Source: Phormidium willei BDU 130791 (GTDB taxonomy: Bacteria; Cyanobacteriota; Cyanobacteriia; Cyanobacteriales; Geitlerinemataceae). Taken from it: 34,964 bases of DNA. How positions within the stretch are numbered: position 1 is the stretch's first letter; each line of letters begins with the position of its first letter. Shown here one piece after another: positions 6,242-16,909 of the stretch. The notes beneath the pieces were generated by a model. That model was not told the DNA's origin and did not search any database. It saw nothing but the letters and a program-made list of their open reading frames with translations. The stretch spans positions 1 to 34,964 of the forward strand of contig LSZA01000041.1 of assembly GCA_001637315.1 (NCBI GenBank), read 5' to 3'. Made by a program: the position numbers and the translations under genes.

Positions 6242-7411
6242 CTAACCGATATTTTCCATCACCGCGAACATCGGCAGATACATCGACAAGAGAATCGAGC
6301 CAACCATTCCCCCAATGACCACAATCATCAGCGGTTCCATCATCGACGTCAGACCCTTAATCGCCTGTTCCACCTCATCCTCATAAAACTCACCCACCTT
6401 CATCAGCATCTTATCGAGTTCCCCCGTTTCTTCCCCAATCGACATCATCTGAACCGCCAAAGCTGGCATCACCCCCCGTTCTCGGAAGGCTTCACTAATA
6501 CTTCCCCCTTCCGAAATTTGGGTCTTAGCATAATCAATCGCCTCAGCAATGACCTCATTCCCCGCCGTATCTCGGACAATCTCCATCGCATTGAGAATCG
6601 GCACCCCAGAGCGAGTTAACGTCCCGAACACATTACAGAAACTTGCCACAGCCGACTTCTCAACAATCTCCCCAAACATCGGCGCTTTCAGAATCAAACC
6701 ATCAATCTGAAAGCGTCCGACAGGAGTTTTGTAGTAGGCTTTAATCGCAAAGACAATACCAATGAGAATGGCAACAAAAATAACAATCGTATAGTTACGC
6801 AGTTCGAGCCAACTCTCAGCTTCTGGATTTTCCGCTGGGAGGAATGGCCCCCGCAAAAAGAAACTAATGTTCATCATGACCTGTGTGAACATCGGCAGTT
6901 CTGCGTCCAACTGGTCAAAAATACCCGTAAACGTTGGTAGCAGAAAAATCGTCATCCCGAGGAAGATGACAATCGCAATACCGCCGACGGTTTTCGGGTA
7001 AGACATGGCAGATTTCAACTCATTCTCGATCTTGGCGCTTTTTTCCAGAAGCATCGCCAAACGATTGAGAACCTCATCGAGAACCCCACCCACCTCTCCG
7101 GCGGCGACCATACTGACATAGAGTTTATCAAAACAGCCAGGGTGTTTCCGCATCGCCTCAGCCAGAGATCCCCCCTCCTCAACCTCAATGCTAATCGCCC
7201 GTAACGCTCGTTTCAACTTGATATTGCCGCACTGTTCCGTCAGCACCGACAAACAGCGCAACATCCCCACCCCAGCATTAAACATGGCAGCAAACTGTCG
7301 AGAAAAGACCGCTTTATCTTTAACAGTTACACTGGCGATCGCCGCCGAGATTGTTTCTTCCAAATTGCTGAGATCAAACCCTTTTGACTCAGCCTTTGCT
7401 ACATTTGTCAT
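6242..7411 (-). CDS. pilC: Type IV pilus inner membrane platform protein PilC
   Basis: A 389-residue GspF/PilC platform protein that couples the cytoplasmic ATPases to pilin insertion and removal. Two GspF domains are visible, about residues 35-160 (FSRQFAAMFNAGVGMLRCL ... YPKTVGGIAIVIFLGM) and 250-375 (VASFCNVFGTLTRSGVPILN ... MIVVIGGMVGSILLSMYLPM). Transmembrane segments lie near residues 145-165, 205-225 and 360-380. The last part retains the family's FxxxMEN ending (PMFAVMENIG). Length is normal. It is the last gene of a minus-strand operon, 141 bp after pilT, and is followed by a strong terminator. Confidence 0.96.
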   Translation of the reverse strand: MTNVAKAESKGFDLSNLEETISAAIASVTVKDKAVFSRQFAAMFNAGVGMLRCLSVLTEQCGNIKLKRALRAISIEVEEGGSLAEAMRKHPGCFDKLYVSMVAAGEVGGVLDEVLNRLAMLLEKSAKIENELKSAMSYPKTVGGIAIVIFLGMTIFLLPTFTGIFDQLDAELPMFTQVMMNISFFLRGPFLPAENPEAESWLELRNYTIVIFVAILIGIVFAIKAYYKTPVGRFQIDGLILKAPMFGEIVEKSAVASFCNVFGTLTRSGVPILNAMEIVRDTAGNEVIAEAIDYAKTQISEGGSISEAFRERGVMPALAVQMMSIGEETGELDKMLMKVGEFYEDEVEQAIKGLTSMMEPLMIVVIGGMVGSILLSMYLPMFAVMENIG

Positions 7412-7552
7412 GGTTTTAATTCCAATACTAGCACTGCTGTAAAACCACCCTAAACAGGAATTGCTGAGTGGTGAAGGAGCATATTTTAGGACCTATTAGG
7501 ACTTAATAGTCAGTCCCTAACCCCCGAGATATACTCCTTGGCTCATCACCCC

Positions 7553-8671
7553 CTAACGAGCTTTAGCTCTCACTTTGCCCTGGGTAGGTGCGCCCCCGGC
7601 TTTGACACGAGGATCAATCAAGCGATCGAGTTCATCAATTTTCGAAGTTTTACTGATCGCATCTTCATAGGTCACCTTTCCCTCATTCACCAGGCGGGCT
7701 AAAGCCATTTCCATCGTTTGCATCCCCATCTTGCTTCCCATCTGGATAGACGAGTAGATTTGGCTCGTCTTACCCTCCCGAATCAGGTTAGAAATAGCGG
7801 GACTATTGACCATGATTTCATGAGCAGCACAACGACCACCCCCAACCTTTTTGAGCAAGTTTTGAGAACAAACCCCAACCAACGCTGTTCCCAACTGAGC
7901 GCGAATTTGTGGCTGTTGAATCGGCGGGAAAACATCCAACATCCGGTCAACCGTAGAAGCGGCTGAGTTCGTGTGCAACGTCCCAAACACCAAGTGACCC
8001 GTTTCTGCGGCGGAAATCGCCAGTGAAATGGTTTCCAAGTCCCGCATTTCCCCCACCAAAATAATATCTGGATCTTCACGCAATGCCGCTTTCAGAGCAT
8101 TAGCAAAACTCTTGGTGTCTTCCCCCTTTTGGCGTTGATGAAACAGGCTTTTAATATTCGGAAATACATACTCAATCGGGTCTTCAACAGTCAGAATATG
8201 CTCCGATCGCGTCCGATTAATCAAATCAATAATGGCCGCCAACGTCGTCGTTTTACCCGACCCCGTTTGTCCAGTGACCAAAACCATCCCCCGAGGACGC
8301 ATCGACAGTTCCCGGAGAATTTCAGGAACCCCCAACTTCTCAAAATTCGGAATTTCTGAAGCCAACGCCCGCAAACAAGCCGCAAAACAGCCCCGTTCCC
8401 GATACACATTGACCCGAAAACGAGACAACCCTTTCACCCCATAGGCGCAATCCAACTCCCAGTTTTGCTCAAGATCCTTACGTTGGTTGTTGTTGAGCAT
8501 ACTGAAAATCAGCCGTTGGCACTGATCCGGAGCCAACGACTCCCCAAATTGAGGCTGAGCGGTGAGTTTACCACTAATGCGAAAAAAGATCGGCGCCCCG
8601 GCCTGGATGTGCATATCAGAGCCACCTTGTTCGATCAAGGACTCCATCACATCTTCAATCATGTAATCCAT
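7553..8671 (-). CDS. pilT: Type IV pilus retraction ATPase PilT
   Basis: A 372-residue secretion ATPase that powers pilus retraction and twitching motility. Walker A GQTGSGKTTT is near residue 135, the Asp box and Walker B follow (TVEDPIEYVF; EDPDIILVGEMRD), and the His box HLVFGTLHTN is near residue 225. The N-terminal PAS-like domain has the family's GGSDMHIQAGAPIFFRISG. The C-terminus is basic and alanine-rich. A second in-frame ATG three codons in is an alternative start. pilB ends 40 bp upstream, so the genes are almost certainly co-transcribed. Confidence 0.96.
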   Translation of the reverse strand: MDYMIEDVMESLIEQGGSDMHIQAGAPIFFRISGKLTAQPQFGESLAPDQCQRLIFSMLNNNQRKDLEQNWELDCAYGVKGLSRFRVNVYRERGCFAACLRALASEIPNFEKLGVPEILRELSMRPRGMVLVTGQTGSGKTTTLAAIIDLINRTRSEHILTVEDPIEYVFPNIKSLFHQRQKGEDTKSFANALKAALREDPDIILVGEMRDLETISLAISAAETGHLVFGTLHTNSAASTVDRMLDVFPPIQQPQIRAQLGTALVGVCSQNLLKKVGGGRCAAHEIMVNSPAISNLIREGKTSQIYSSIQMGSKMGMQTMEMALARLVNEGKVTYEDAISKTSKIDELDRLIDPRVKAGGAPTQGKVRAKAR

Positions 8672-8711
8672 AACAGTTCCTTTGCTCCTTTAACGGCGTA
8701 CAGTTGCCAGT

Positions 8712-10727
8712 TTAGTCCTGGAAACGGGGGGTCATACAATAGGGACAATCCATCCATTCAGGATCTAACCCCGCCCCACAGTTACTACAGGTGAGAGAAC
8801 TCTTGCGTTTCGCCTTAAGTTCCGCTTCCAAGCCTGAGTCAGTGAAGGTGACGCGATCAACTTCCTCAAAAGTCGTATGGCCCTGCTTCACCAGATCAAG
8901 ACTATACGCCAACAGGGTCGTCATCCCTTGTTCGACGGCCTTCTCCTTAATCCGTTCCGTGGGCGCATTTTCGTTGATCAACAGCGCCAGTTCTTCCGTC
9001 GTTTGCAGAAATTCATAGACCCCCACACGTCCTTTATAACCAACACCGCTGCATTTCGGACACAGCTCACCACGCTCTTGTAACTCTTGGCGATCGCCCG
9101 GCGGAATCGTATTCGCCTTATAGAACGTCGCCTCAACATCCGTCGAAGCCGTCATCCCATAGCGGGCCAACTCCTCACGATCCGGCGTGTAAGGAACCCG
9201 ACATTCCCCACAAACCCGCCGCATCAGACGTTGAGCCAACACCCCCAACAAAGACCCAGAAATCATAAACGGTTCAACCCCCATCTCATCAAGACGGGCG
9301 ATCGCCCCAGCCGCATCATTCGTATGTAGCGTCGTCAAAACCAAGTGACCCGTCAACGCCGCCTCAATCGCCGTTTTTGCCGTTTCCTTATCTCGGGTCT
9401 CGCCCACCAGAATAATATCGGGATCCTGTCGTAGAAACGCCCGCAGAATATTAGCGAACGTTAGATTTTTCTCCCGAATCACCTGACATTGACTAATCCC
9501 ATCGAGGGCATACTCAATCGGGTCTTCCGCCGTACTAATATTGACCCCTGGATCATTGCGCTCAGCCAGAATCGAATAGAGTGTCGTCGATTTACCCGAC
9601 CCCGTCGGCCCCGTCACCAAAATCAAACCGAAAGGACGACTCGCCACCTCCCGCACTTTTTCCAAAGTTTCAGGATCAGAAATGAGTTTATCCAACCCTA
9701 ACTGAGTCGAAGAGTTATCCAGAATCCGTAAGACAATCTTCTCCCCATAGCGAGTCGGCAGCGCATTAACCCGGAAATCCACCGCCCGTCCCTGGAACAT
9801 CCGCCTAATCCGCCCATCCTGAGCTTGACGGCGTTCAGCAATGTCCATGTCCGAGATAATCTTGAAACGAGACGTCAGTGCCGGGATAATCAGTTTCGGC
9901 AAGCGCGGAAACGGCTCATGTAGCACCCCATCCTTGCGCATCCGAATCCGCAGAAACTCCTCTTGTGGCTCAACATGAATATCCGAGACATCATCCGTCA
10001 GGGCCTTCCGGAGAATCTTATTCACCAAAGCGATGACACTTTTATCCTCAGCATCAGCCTCTTCCTCTAAATCAGCCGCTTCCGGGGGAGCTTCTTCGAG
10101 GTCATCATCCTCTCCCGCCAATTGGGCGAAGTCCTCAACGCTGATGGCATTTTTCTCAGCCTGTTCCCGTTTTTGGCTTTCCGCTTCTTTCTTAACCTGC
10201 TCATCCAAATACAGCGAGATCAAGGATTGATAGTCGTCAGGCGTAATCGCTTGCCGTTGCAAACTATAGTTTTTCGATCGCAGCATTCGCTTGAGGTCAT
10301 CTTGAGCCTCCAAGTTATCCGGATCAACCATCGCCACAATCACAGACCCCTCTTGGATCTGTAGCGGCACAAAGCGATAGCGACGACAACTATCAACCGA
10401 GACAAATTCTAGGAGTTTATTGATCTGTCCCGGCGGTAACTCCGTGACTTCGGGATCAAAGGCCTCAACCCCGTAGAGAATCTTCAACTCAAACAGTTGC
10501 TGCTTCTTGTACTGGCGGATTAACTCAGGCGGAAGTTGTTTGCCGGTGATGCTCTCGATCGCCTCGATCAATGTACGACCCGACAGGCGGCTGTCTTCTT
10601 GCGCCTGACTCATCTGATCCGGGCTGACGTGACCCGCTTGGATGAGTTTATTTCCGAAAGGTGAGAAGTTCGTCTGAACCACCAAGGCACGCCGAGCTTT
10701 GGGGGCACTAGAAGAAAAATTAGTCAT
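8712..10727 (-). CDS. pilB: Type IV pilus assembly ATPase PilB
   Basis: A 671-residue assembly ATPase. An N-terminal MshEN/GspE-N domain (about 25-170), an acidic linker (about 185-230, EDDDLEEAPPEAADLEEEAD) and the GspE ATPase core follow. Walker A GPTGSGKST is near residue 376, with the Asp box STAEDPIEY, Walker B DPDIILVGETRD and His box HLVLTTLHTND. The usual zinc tetracysteine is split as CGEC near 505 and CPKC near 550. A second C-terminal zinc ribbon, CSNCGAG...CPYC, ends the protein; I believe this tail is common in cyanobacterial PilB. Powers pilus extension for motility and natural competence. First gene of pilB-pilT-pilC. Confidence 0.96.
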   Translation of the reverse strand: MTNFSSSAPKARRALVVQTNFSPFGNKLIQAGHVSPDQMSQAQEDSRLSGRTLIEAIESITGKQLPPELIRQYKKQQLFELKILYGVEAFDPEVTELPPGQINKLLEFVSVDSCRRYRFVPLQIQEGSVIVAMVDPDNLEAQDDLKRMLRSKNYSLQRQAITPDDYQSLISLYLDEQVKKEAESQKREQAEKNAISVEDFAQLAGEDDDLEEAPPEAADLEEEADAEDKSVIALVNKILRKALTDDVSDIHVEPQEEFLRIRMRKDGVLHEPFPRLPKLIIPALTSRFKIISDMDIAERRQAQDGRIRRMFQGRAVDFRVNALPTRYGEKIVLRILDNSSTQLGLDKLISDPETLEKVREVASRPFGLILVTGPTGSGKSTTLYSILAERNDPGVNISTAEDPIEYALDGISQCQVIREKNLTFANILRAFLRQDPDIILVGETRDKETAKTAIEAALTGHLVLTTLHTNDAAGAIARLDEMGVEPFMISGSLLGVLAQRLMRRVCGECRVPYTPDREELARYGMTASTDVEATFYKANTIPPGDRQELQERGELCPKCSGVGYKGRVGVYEFLQTTEELALLINENAPTERIKEKAVEQGMTTLLAYSLDLVKQGHTTFEEVDRVTFTDSGLEAELKAKRKSSLTCSNCGAGLDPEWMDCPYCMTPRFQD

Positions 10728-10978
10728 GGCGTATTACACGAGCAGGTGAGGAAAATCGACAGTTGCATCGTCGAGACAGTGGCGAAGGCAACAGGGCACG
10801 AGGGCAACTACTTCGATCAGTGTAGCTCACCCAACGGCTGGCCGTGGCCAAGCCATTGCCCTCAATCACCCCAAGCCCAAGCTGGCGATCGCCTCGCCTG
10901 AGGCAACCTCGCTCCATCGACCACACAGAACGTTAAAATGGCCTAGGATTTTAAATAGACGTTCAATCTCAATCTAAA

Positions 10979-11007
10979 TGCTTCGAGGGGCTAAGTGCTT
11001 CGAGGGG
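10979..11007. promoter_or_regulatory. Direct repeat upstream of grpE
   Basis: TGCTTCGAGGGG occurs twice exactly, at 10979-10990 and 10996-11007, a 17-bp period. A 7-bp inverted repeat CTAATTT/AAATTAG follows at 11014-11031. The 400-bp gap between pilB and grpE holds no gene I can support. No CIRCE element (TTAGCACTC-N9-GAGTGCTAA) is present, so any heat control must use another site. Confidence 0.4.
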
Positions 11008-11127
11008 AATAGCCTAATTTCACAAAATTAGACTGCTAAGACCCCGGCATTGTGGTGTATCGTGTGATTTGCGAGCGCCCTTGACCCGGAGCGCCTGTAC
11101 TAGAAACTTGTAAGGGGAAAGCCAGAC

Positions 11128-11895
11128 ATGGACGAAGACAAGCAGTTCCAACAGGAGACCAGCCAACCCAACTTAGAGACCGAAAAAACCCCTGTGGATA
11201 GCACTGCTGATACCGTTCCTGAAGCAGTGACCGTCGAGGAGGTTCCTGTTGACGAGTCGGCCGAAGACTCGGGGGATGATGCCCAATCAGACCAGGACAA
11301 GGAAGTCGATCCCACAGTGATTGAAGCCGAGGCCGCCGCCGCCGCCGCCCAAGCCACCGAATCCCCCGAAGCCGCCATGGCCATGTTGAAGGCCACCGCC
11401 GAGGCAGCTCAATCTCAACTCGAAGATCTCAACCTACAATATGCTCGCCTAGCCGCCGACTTCGATAACTTCCGCAAACGAACCCAGAAAGAAAAAGCAG
11501 AACTCGAAGAACAAGCCAAATGTAACACCCTCAAAGAACTTCTACCGGTGGTCGATAACTTTGAACGGGCGCGGACACAGATCAAACCGCAAACCGAAGG
11601 CGAAACCAATATCCATAAAAGCTACCAAAGCGTTTACAAGCAGATGGTGGACTGCTTAAAACGCCTCGGTGTCGCCCCCATGCGTCCCGAAGGAGAAGAA
11701 TTTGACCCCAATCTCCATGATGCCGTCATGCGCGAGGCCACCGATGCCTATCCCGATGGAACCGTGACCGAAGAATTGATGCGCGGCTACACCATCGGAG
11801 AACGGGTCTTGCGTCATGCCATGGTCAAGGTGGCAACGGCCCCGGAACCCGTGGTAAGCTCAGGGGAATCGGACACCGAGACCTCTGACTCCTAA
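11128..11895 (+). CDS. grpE: Nucleotide exchange factor GrpE
   Basis: A 255-residue GrpE, which releases ADP from DnaK. The N-terminal 90 residues are acidic, low-complexity and probably disordered. A long coiled coil then starts (about 95-145) and carries [30 protein letters not shown] near 150 and the C-terminal beta domain with [10 protein letters not shown] and [17 protein letters not shown] are intact. The start has AAGGGGAAAG upstream. The gene leads a cluster with dnaK and dnaJ, separated from dnaK by 87 bp. Confidence 0.96.
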   Translation: MDEDKQFQQETSQPNLETEKTPVDSTADTVPEAVTVEEVPVDESAEDSGDDAQSDQDKEVDPTVIEAEAAAAAAQATESPEAAMAMLKATAEAAQSQLEDLNLQYARLAADFDNFRKRTQKEKAELEEQAKCNTLKELLPVVDNFERARTQIKPQTEGETNIHKSYQSVYKQMVDCLKRLGVAPMRPEGEEFDPNLHDAVMREATDAYPDGTVTEELMRGYTIGERVLRHAMVKVATAPEPVVSSGESDTETSDS

Positions 11896-11982
11896 CGGAG
11901 TGCACCGCAACAGCAGTCTACCCCTGGCGTTGACCGTTCTGGAAAGCGCTAGGGTGTTCACGTCACATCCCGAATATGGGTT

Positions 11983-14247
11983 ATGGGAAAAGTTATTGGT
12001 ATTGACCTCGGGACTACAAACAGTTGTGTGGCTGTCTTAGAAGGCGGTAAGCCCGTCGTCATTCCGAATTCGGAAGGCGGACGCACAACCCCGAGTATGG
12101 TTGGGTTCACAAAATCAGGCGATCGCCTCATTGGCCAACTGGCAAAACGCCAGGCGGTGACCAATGCCGAAAATACGATTTACAGTATTAAACGCTTCAT
12201 TGGCCGGCGTTGGGAAGATACGGAGATGGAACGCTCTCGGGTTCCCTATAACTGTATCCCTGGGCGGGATAACACCGTGGATGTCAAAATCCGCGATCGC
12301 AACCACACCCCCCAAGAAATCTCGGCCACCATTCTGCAAAAACTTAAACAAGATGCCGAGTCTTATCTCGGAGAACCCATCTACCAAGCCGTCATTACCG
12401 TTCCCGCCTACTTCACCGACGGACAACGGCAAGCCACCAAAGACGCCGGAACCATCGCCGGCCTCGAAGTATTACGAATTATTAACGAGCCAACGGCCGC
12501 CGCCTTGGCCTACGGTCTCGATCGCCATGACGAAGAACTGACCATCTTAGTCTTCGACCTCGGTGGCGGAACCTTCGATGTCTCAATCCTGCAACTCGGC
12601 GATGGCATTTTTGAAGTCAAAGCCACCGCCGGCAACAACCACCTCGGCGGCGATGACTTCGACAGTGAAATTGTCTCTTGGCTCGTCAACAACTTCCGAG
12701 AAGCCGAAGGCCTCGACCTATCCACCGACAAAATGGCCATGCAACGGCTGCGAGAAGCCGCCGAAAAAGCCAAAATCGAACTGTCCTCAACCACAGAAAC
12801 TCATATCAACCTGCCATTCATCACCGCCGATGAAACCGGCCCCAAACATATTGACGTTCGCCTAAGCCGCCGTCAATTTGAAGAGCTTGTTAAACCGCTC
12901 ATTGATAGCACAATTGAGCCAGTTAGTCAAGCCCTCGAAGACGCCAATATGAACACCGAGGAAATTGACCGCCTGATTCTCATCGGTGGCTCAACTCGGA
13001 CTCCGGCCGTACAGCGAGCCATCAGTGACTTCTTCGCCGGCAAACAACCCGACTACTCCGTCAACCCCGACGAAGCCGTCGCCACCGGAGCCGCCATCCA
13101 AGCCGGCGTCCTTGGCGGCGAAGTTCAAGATGTCCTATTGCTAGACGTGACTCCCCTGTCACTCGGCATTGAAACCCTCGGAGAAGTGTTCACCAAAATC
13201 ATCGAACGCAACACCACCCTCCCCACCAGCAAATCCCAAATGTTCTCCACAGCCACCGACGGCCAGACCTCCGTCGAAGTCCATGCCCTACAAGGAGAAC
13301 GAGCCATGGCCCGAGACAACAAAAGCTTGGGTAAATTCATTCTCATGGGGATTCCCCCCGCACCGCGAGGGATTCCTCAAATTGAAGTCAGCTTTGAAAT
13401 CGATGCCAACGGCATTCTCAACATTTCCGCTCGCGACAAAGGCACCGGGCGCGCTCAGAGCATCCAGATTACCAACACCGGCGGCCTAAGTGCCGAAGAA
13501 ATTGAACAAATGCGCCTTGAAGCCGAGCAGTTCGCCGATCAAGACGAATGGCAACGGAACCTCGCCGAACTACGCAACCAAGCCGATGCCCTGTTCTATA
13601 ACTACGAAGATACCCTCAAACATAACGCCGACCTGGTCAGCGATCGCCTAAAACTCGAAGTCACCGAAAAAGCACATCGCCTGCAAGAAGCCCTCGACGA
13701 AAGTAACCCCAACGTCGAAGACATCCGCCAACACCTACACCAATTCCAACAAACCCTATTCGCCATCGGCTCAGCCGTTTATCAGGGAGAAAGCCCCGAA
13801 TTGGACAACCATCCCCACAAGGCGATCGCCCCAGACCCCAATGACCCCTCCCAAGCCAACCATCACCAGCAGCCAAGCGGCGACTCCCCCACCGCCCAAC
13901 CTAGCCCCAGCGGACTAGGCCTCGATGAATCCGATGACCTCGAAGACCTCGGCGACGACGATCTCGATACCGATTTAGCCCGAGAACTCGAAGATCTCGA
14001 AGCCCTACTCTCACAAGAGTCACCCCCAGCCTCATCCCCCCCAGCCCGCCCTCGCCCAACAGCGAGTCCCCAGAAGCGGCCCCCCAGCCAAGCCGCCTCT
14101 CGGGATAAAGCTGCCAGCCCAGCAGCAGAGCCGACCGACTCCCCCGCCCCCCAACCGGCTCCCCGAAACGGTGATAATCCCTTTGATATCACCTCCTCCC
14201 CGGCTGAGCCTGTCGACGATGGAGACCCCGATAATCCCTTTTTCTAA
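11983..14247 (+). CDS. dnaK: Hsp70 chaperone DnaK, DnaK1-type
   Basis: A 754-residue Hsp70. The nucleotide-binding domain opens [19 protein letters not shown] and has [17 protein letters not shown] and [14 protein letters not shown]; the substrate domain follows from about residue 390 ([20 protein letters not shown]). The residues [12 protein letters not shown] and [11 protein letters not shown] resemble the cyanobacterial DnaK1 paralogue rather than DnaK2 or DnaK3. The protein is longer than usual because of a C-terminal tail of some 130 residues rich in Pro, Ala, Ser and Asp. The tail lacks an EEVD end and instead repeats DNPF (DNPFDITSS and final DNPFF). It sits between grpE and dnaJ, its co-chaperones. 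Confidence 0.95.
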   Translation: MGKVIGIDLGTTNSCVAVLEGGKPVVIPNSEGGRTTPSMVGFTKSGDRLIGQLAKRQAVTNAENTIYSIKRFIGRRWEDTEMERSRVPYNCIPGRDNTVDVKIRDRNHTPQEISATILQKLKQDAESYLGEPIYQAVITVPAYFTDGQRQATKDAGTIAGLEVLRIINEPTAAALAYGLDRHDEELTILVFDLGGGTFDVSILQLGDGIFEVKATAGNNHLGGDDFDSEIVSWLVNNFREAEGLDLSTDKMAMQRLREAAEKAKIELSSTTETHINLPFITADETGPKHIDVRLSRRQFEELVKPLIDSTIEPVSQALEDANMNTEEIDRLILIGGSTRTPAVQRAISDFFAGKQPDYSVNPDEAVATGAAIQAGVLGGEVQDVLLLDVTPLSLGIETLGEVFTKIIERNTTLPTSKSQMFSTATDGQTSVEVHALQGERAMARDNKSLGKFILMGIPPAPRGIPQIEVSFEIDANGILNISARDKGTGRAQSIQITNTGGLSAEEIEQMRLEAEQFADQDEWQRNLAELRNQADALFYNYEDTLKHNADLVSDRLKLEVTEKAHRLQEALDESNPNVEDIRQHLHQFQQTLFAIGSAVYQGESPELDNHPHKAIAPDPNDPSQANHHQQPSGDSPTAQPSPSGLGLDESDDLEDLGDDDLDTDLARELEDLEALLSQESPPASSPPARPRPTASPQKRPPSQAASRDKAASPAAEPTDSPAPQPAPRNGDNPFDITSSPAEPVDDGDPDNPFF

Positions 14248-14361
14248 CCCATCTTTCTCCTCTCTCGTCCAGCAAAGATGATAGACATCAGTCCAACATC
14301 ACTTTAAAAGACAAGAGACCTACTGGTTCCTTCCTGTTCAACCCTTAGCAACAAGCGCGTT

Positions 14362-15486
14362 ATGGCTGCCGACTACTACGAACTTTTGAGTGTTTCTCGC
14401 ACCGCAGACAAAGACGAAATCAAACGAGCCTTTCGACGATTGGCCCGTAAATATCACCCCGACGTCAACAAAGAAGAAGGGGCCGAAGAGAAATTCAAAG
14501 AAATTAACCGCGCCTACGAGGTGCTATCGGATCCCGAAAAACGAGCCCGCTACGATCGCTTCGGTGAAGCCGGCGTCGGTTCAGGAGTTCCAGGAGCCGG
14601 CTTCTCGGACTTCTCCGATATCCCCGGTGGCTTCGCCGATATCTTTGAAACCTTTTTTGGCGGCTTCAGCAACACCAGCCAAACCCGCCGCCGTAGCGGT
14701 CCCACCCGTGGCGATGACTTACGCTTAGACCTAAAACTCGATTTCCGCGAAGCGGTATTTGGTGGCGAGAAAGAAATTCGCATCAGCCATCTCGAAACCT
14801 GTGGCACCTGTGGCGGAACCGGAGCCAAACCGGGAACTCGTCCTAAAACCTGTGGCACCTGTAGCGGCTCAGGCCAAGTGCGTCGCGCCACCCGAACCCC
14901 CTTTGGTAGCTTTACCCAGGTCTCCGTCTGTCCCACCTGTAACGGCACCGGACAGGTCATTGAAGACCAATGTGCCACCTGTTCGGGCAAAGGACAATTA
15001 CAAGTCGCGAAAAAGCTCAAAATTACCATCCCCGCCGGAGTCGATAACGGGACTCGCCTACGGGTGCAGTCAGAAGGAGATGCCGGCAAACGTAATGGCC
15101 CCCCCGGAGACTTATATGTCTATCTCTTTGTCAACGATGACAGTGAGTTCCAACGCGATGGAATTAACATTCTCTCAGAAATCAAAGTCAGTTATTTACA
15201 AGCCATCCTCGGCTGCAAAATTCCGGTGAATACCGTCGATGGAGAAGTCGAAGTCACCATTCCGGCCGGAACCCAACCGGGGCGGGTCATTACCCTAGAA
15301 GAACGCGGAGTGCCTCGTTTGGGCAATCCCGTTAGCCGGGGCGACCATCTCTTAACCGTTCACATAGACATTCCCACCAAAGTCAATGCTGAAGAACGAG
15401 AGTTACTGGAAAAACTGGCTAAAATTCGCGGCGAACGTGCCGGAAAAGGCGGTGTAGAAGGTTTTTTAGGAGGACTGTTTAAGTGA
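14362..15486 (+). CDS. dnaJ: Co-chaperone DnaJ (class I)
   Basis: A 374-residue class I Hsp40. The J domain (1-70) carries [20 protein letters not shown] with the HPD motif in KYHPDVNK. A Gly/Phe-rich stretch follows (about 73-115). Four zinc repeats are present near residues 150-215: [24 protein letters not shown] and CATCSGKG. The C-terminal substrate domain is complete. It stimulates the ATPase of the DnaK encoded upstream. Its stop codon overlaps the GTG start of the next gene by four bases. Confidence 0.96.
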   Translation: MAADYYELLSVSRTADKDEIKRAFRRLARKYHPDVNKEEGAEEKFKEINRAYEVLSDPEKRARYDRFGEAGVGSGVPGAGFSDFSDIPGGFADIFETFFGGFSNTSQTRRRSGPTRGDDLRLDLKLDFREAVFGGEKEIRISHLETCGTCGGTGAKPGTRPKTCGTCSGSGQVRRATRTPFGSFTQVSVCPTCNGTGQVIEDQCATCSGKGQLQVAKKLKITIPAGVDNGTRLRVQSEGDAGKRNGPPGDLYVYLFVNDDSEFQRDGINILSEIKVSYLQAILGCKIPVNTVDGEVEVTIPAGTQPGRVITLEERGVPRLGNPVSRGDHLLTVHIDIPTKVNAEERELLEKLAKIRGERAGKGGVEGFLGGLFK

Positions 15487-15785
15487 GTCAATCGAGATAT
15501 TCATCTGAACCGACTCCCAACACAGCCCCATCTGAGGCCTCATCTGAACCTCAGTCCATTGATGTGCAGTTAGATTTGCGAGGAACCCCCTGTCCGTTAA
15601 ATTTTGTGCGGACAAAATTGCAGTTGCAGCGGATGCAGCCCGGCCAAGTGTTGGAGGTGTTACTCGATGCAGGAGAGCCGATTGAGCAAGTCCCCGATAG
15701 CTTGACCATGGCTGGATATGAAATTGAGACGATTCAAGACTGTCAGGGTTATTTTGCCTTGCAGGTTCGTTGTCCGCAATCATGA
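15483..15785 (+). CDS. TusA-like sulfurtransferase family protein
   Basis: A 100-residue protein with a short disordered N-terminus and a TusA/SirA fold (about 25-98). The family motif is [19 protein letters not shown]; the active-site cysteine C37 is kept, but CPxP is changed to CPLN. TusA proteins relay persulfide sulfur to tRNA or cofactor enzymes; with the altered motif the exact role here is open. The GTG start overlaps dnaJ (GTGA) and its stop overlaps the ATG of rsgA (ATGA), so translation of the three genes is likely coupled. Confidence 0.85.
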   Translation: MSQSRYSSEPTPNTAPSEASSEPQSIDVQLDLRGTPCPLNFVRTKLQLQRMQPGQVLEVLLDAGEPIEQVPDSLTMAGYEIETIQDCQGYFALQVRCPQS

Positions 15786-16873
15786 GTGACCTCATCGACG
15801 ATCGCCCCTCCGGGAACTCCCAATTACACTATCCCCGAGGAACCGTATTAGCGGTGCAGGCTAACTTCTATCAGGTGCAATTAGATCCTGAACCTACCCC
15901 ACCCACCCCGAGTTTGCTCTGTACCCGTCGCACACGCTTGAAAAAAGTGGGCCAACGGGTGATGGTCGGCGATCGCGTGGTCGTTGAAGAGCCGGACTGG
16001 ACGGGAAACCGGGGCGCGATCGCCGACGTCCTCCCCCGTAAAACCGAGCTAGATCGTCCCCCCGTGGCCAATGCCGACCGAATTCTATTACTATTTACCC
16101 TCGACGAACCCAGCCTCGATCCATGGCAGTTAAGTCGCTTCCTCGTGAAAGCCGAATCGACCGAACTAGCGGTAGAACTCTGTTTGAACAAACGAGATTT
16201 AGTGAGCGAGGCGGCTCAAGAAGCTTGGCGATCGCGGCTGCAAACCTGGGGCTATGATCCCCTCTTGATGAGTGTCAAAACCGGCCAAGGGATAGACGCT
16301 CTCAAACACCGAATTGGCCAAGGAATCACCATTCTGGCAGGGCCATCGGGGGTAGGCAAATCCAGCACCATTAATCGTCTGATCCCCCAAGCGAATCTCC
16401 GAGTCGCCAAGGTTTCGGGGAAATTGGGGCGAGGCCGACATACCACACGCCATGTGGAGTTATTTGAGTTAGAACAGGGGGGATGGCTAGCCGATACCCC
16501 CGGCTTTAATCAGCCGCAACTCACCACAAGTGCTCAGCAACTCGCCGACTGCTTCCCCGAGATTCGTCAACGCCGCCAGGGGGAAGACTGTCAGTTTAGT
16601 GATTGTCGCCATCGAGACGAACCCGGCTGTCAAATCCGCGGCGATTGGGAGCGTTATGAACATTATCAGACCTTTCTCGACGAGGCGATCGCCCAAGATA
16701 CAGCACAACATCACAGTAGTGAGGAAGAATCGAGCTTTAAGACCAAAGCTCAAGCCGGTGGAGAACGTCGCTGTGAACCGAAATTGGCCTCAAAAAAATA
16801 TCGCCGCCAATCCCGGCGGCGACAGCATCAAACCTTACAAGACTTATGTGAAGAGTTAGATGAGAATTTCTAG
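15782..16873 (+). CDS. rsgA: Ribosome small subunit GTPase RsgA
   Basis: A 363-residue circularly permuted GTPase that checks late 30S maturation. An N-terminal OB fold (about 15-75: YPRGTVLAVQANFYQVQLD) precedes the permuted G motifs: G4 NKRD near 142, G1 GPSGVGKSS near 195, and G3 DTPGF near 245. The C-terminal zinc knuckle shows CQFSDCRHRDEPGC. A basic tail ends the protein. I chose the ATG at 15782, which gives an ATGA overlap with the upstream stop; a TTG at 15770 would add four residues and is less likely. Confidence 0.95.
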   Translation: MSDLIDDRPSGNSQLHYPRGTVLAVQANFYQVQLDPEPTPPTPSLLCTRRTRLKKVGQRVMVGDRVVVEEPDWTGNRGAIADVLPRKTELDRPPVANADRILLLFTLDEPSLDPWQLSRFLVKAESTELAVELCLNKRDLVSEAAQEAWRSRLQTWGYDPLLMSVKTGQGIDALKHRIGQGITILAGPSGVGKSSTINRLIPQANLRVAKVSGKLGRGRHTTRHVELFELEQGGWLADTPGFNQPQLTTSAQQLADCFPEIRQRRQGEDCQFSDCRHRDEPGCQIRGDWERYEHYQTFLDEAIAQDTAQHHSSEEESSFKTKAQAGGERRCEPKLASKKYRRQSRRRQHQTLQDLCEELDENF

Positions 16874-16909
16874 ACTCTCTCGATCAGGACTTTACCAATC
16901 GCGCCCAAT

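Noticed and set aside
10720-10926. 68-residue minus-strand ORF upstream of pilB
   Set aside because: It overlaps the pilB start, has skewed composition and no ribosome-binding site that I can see.
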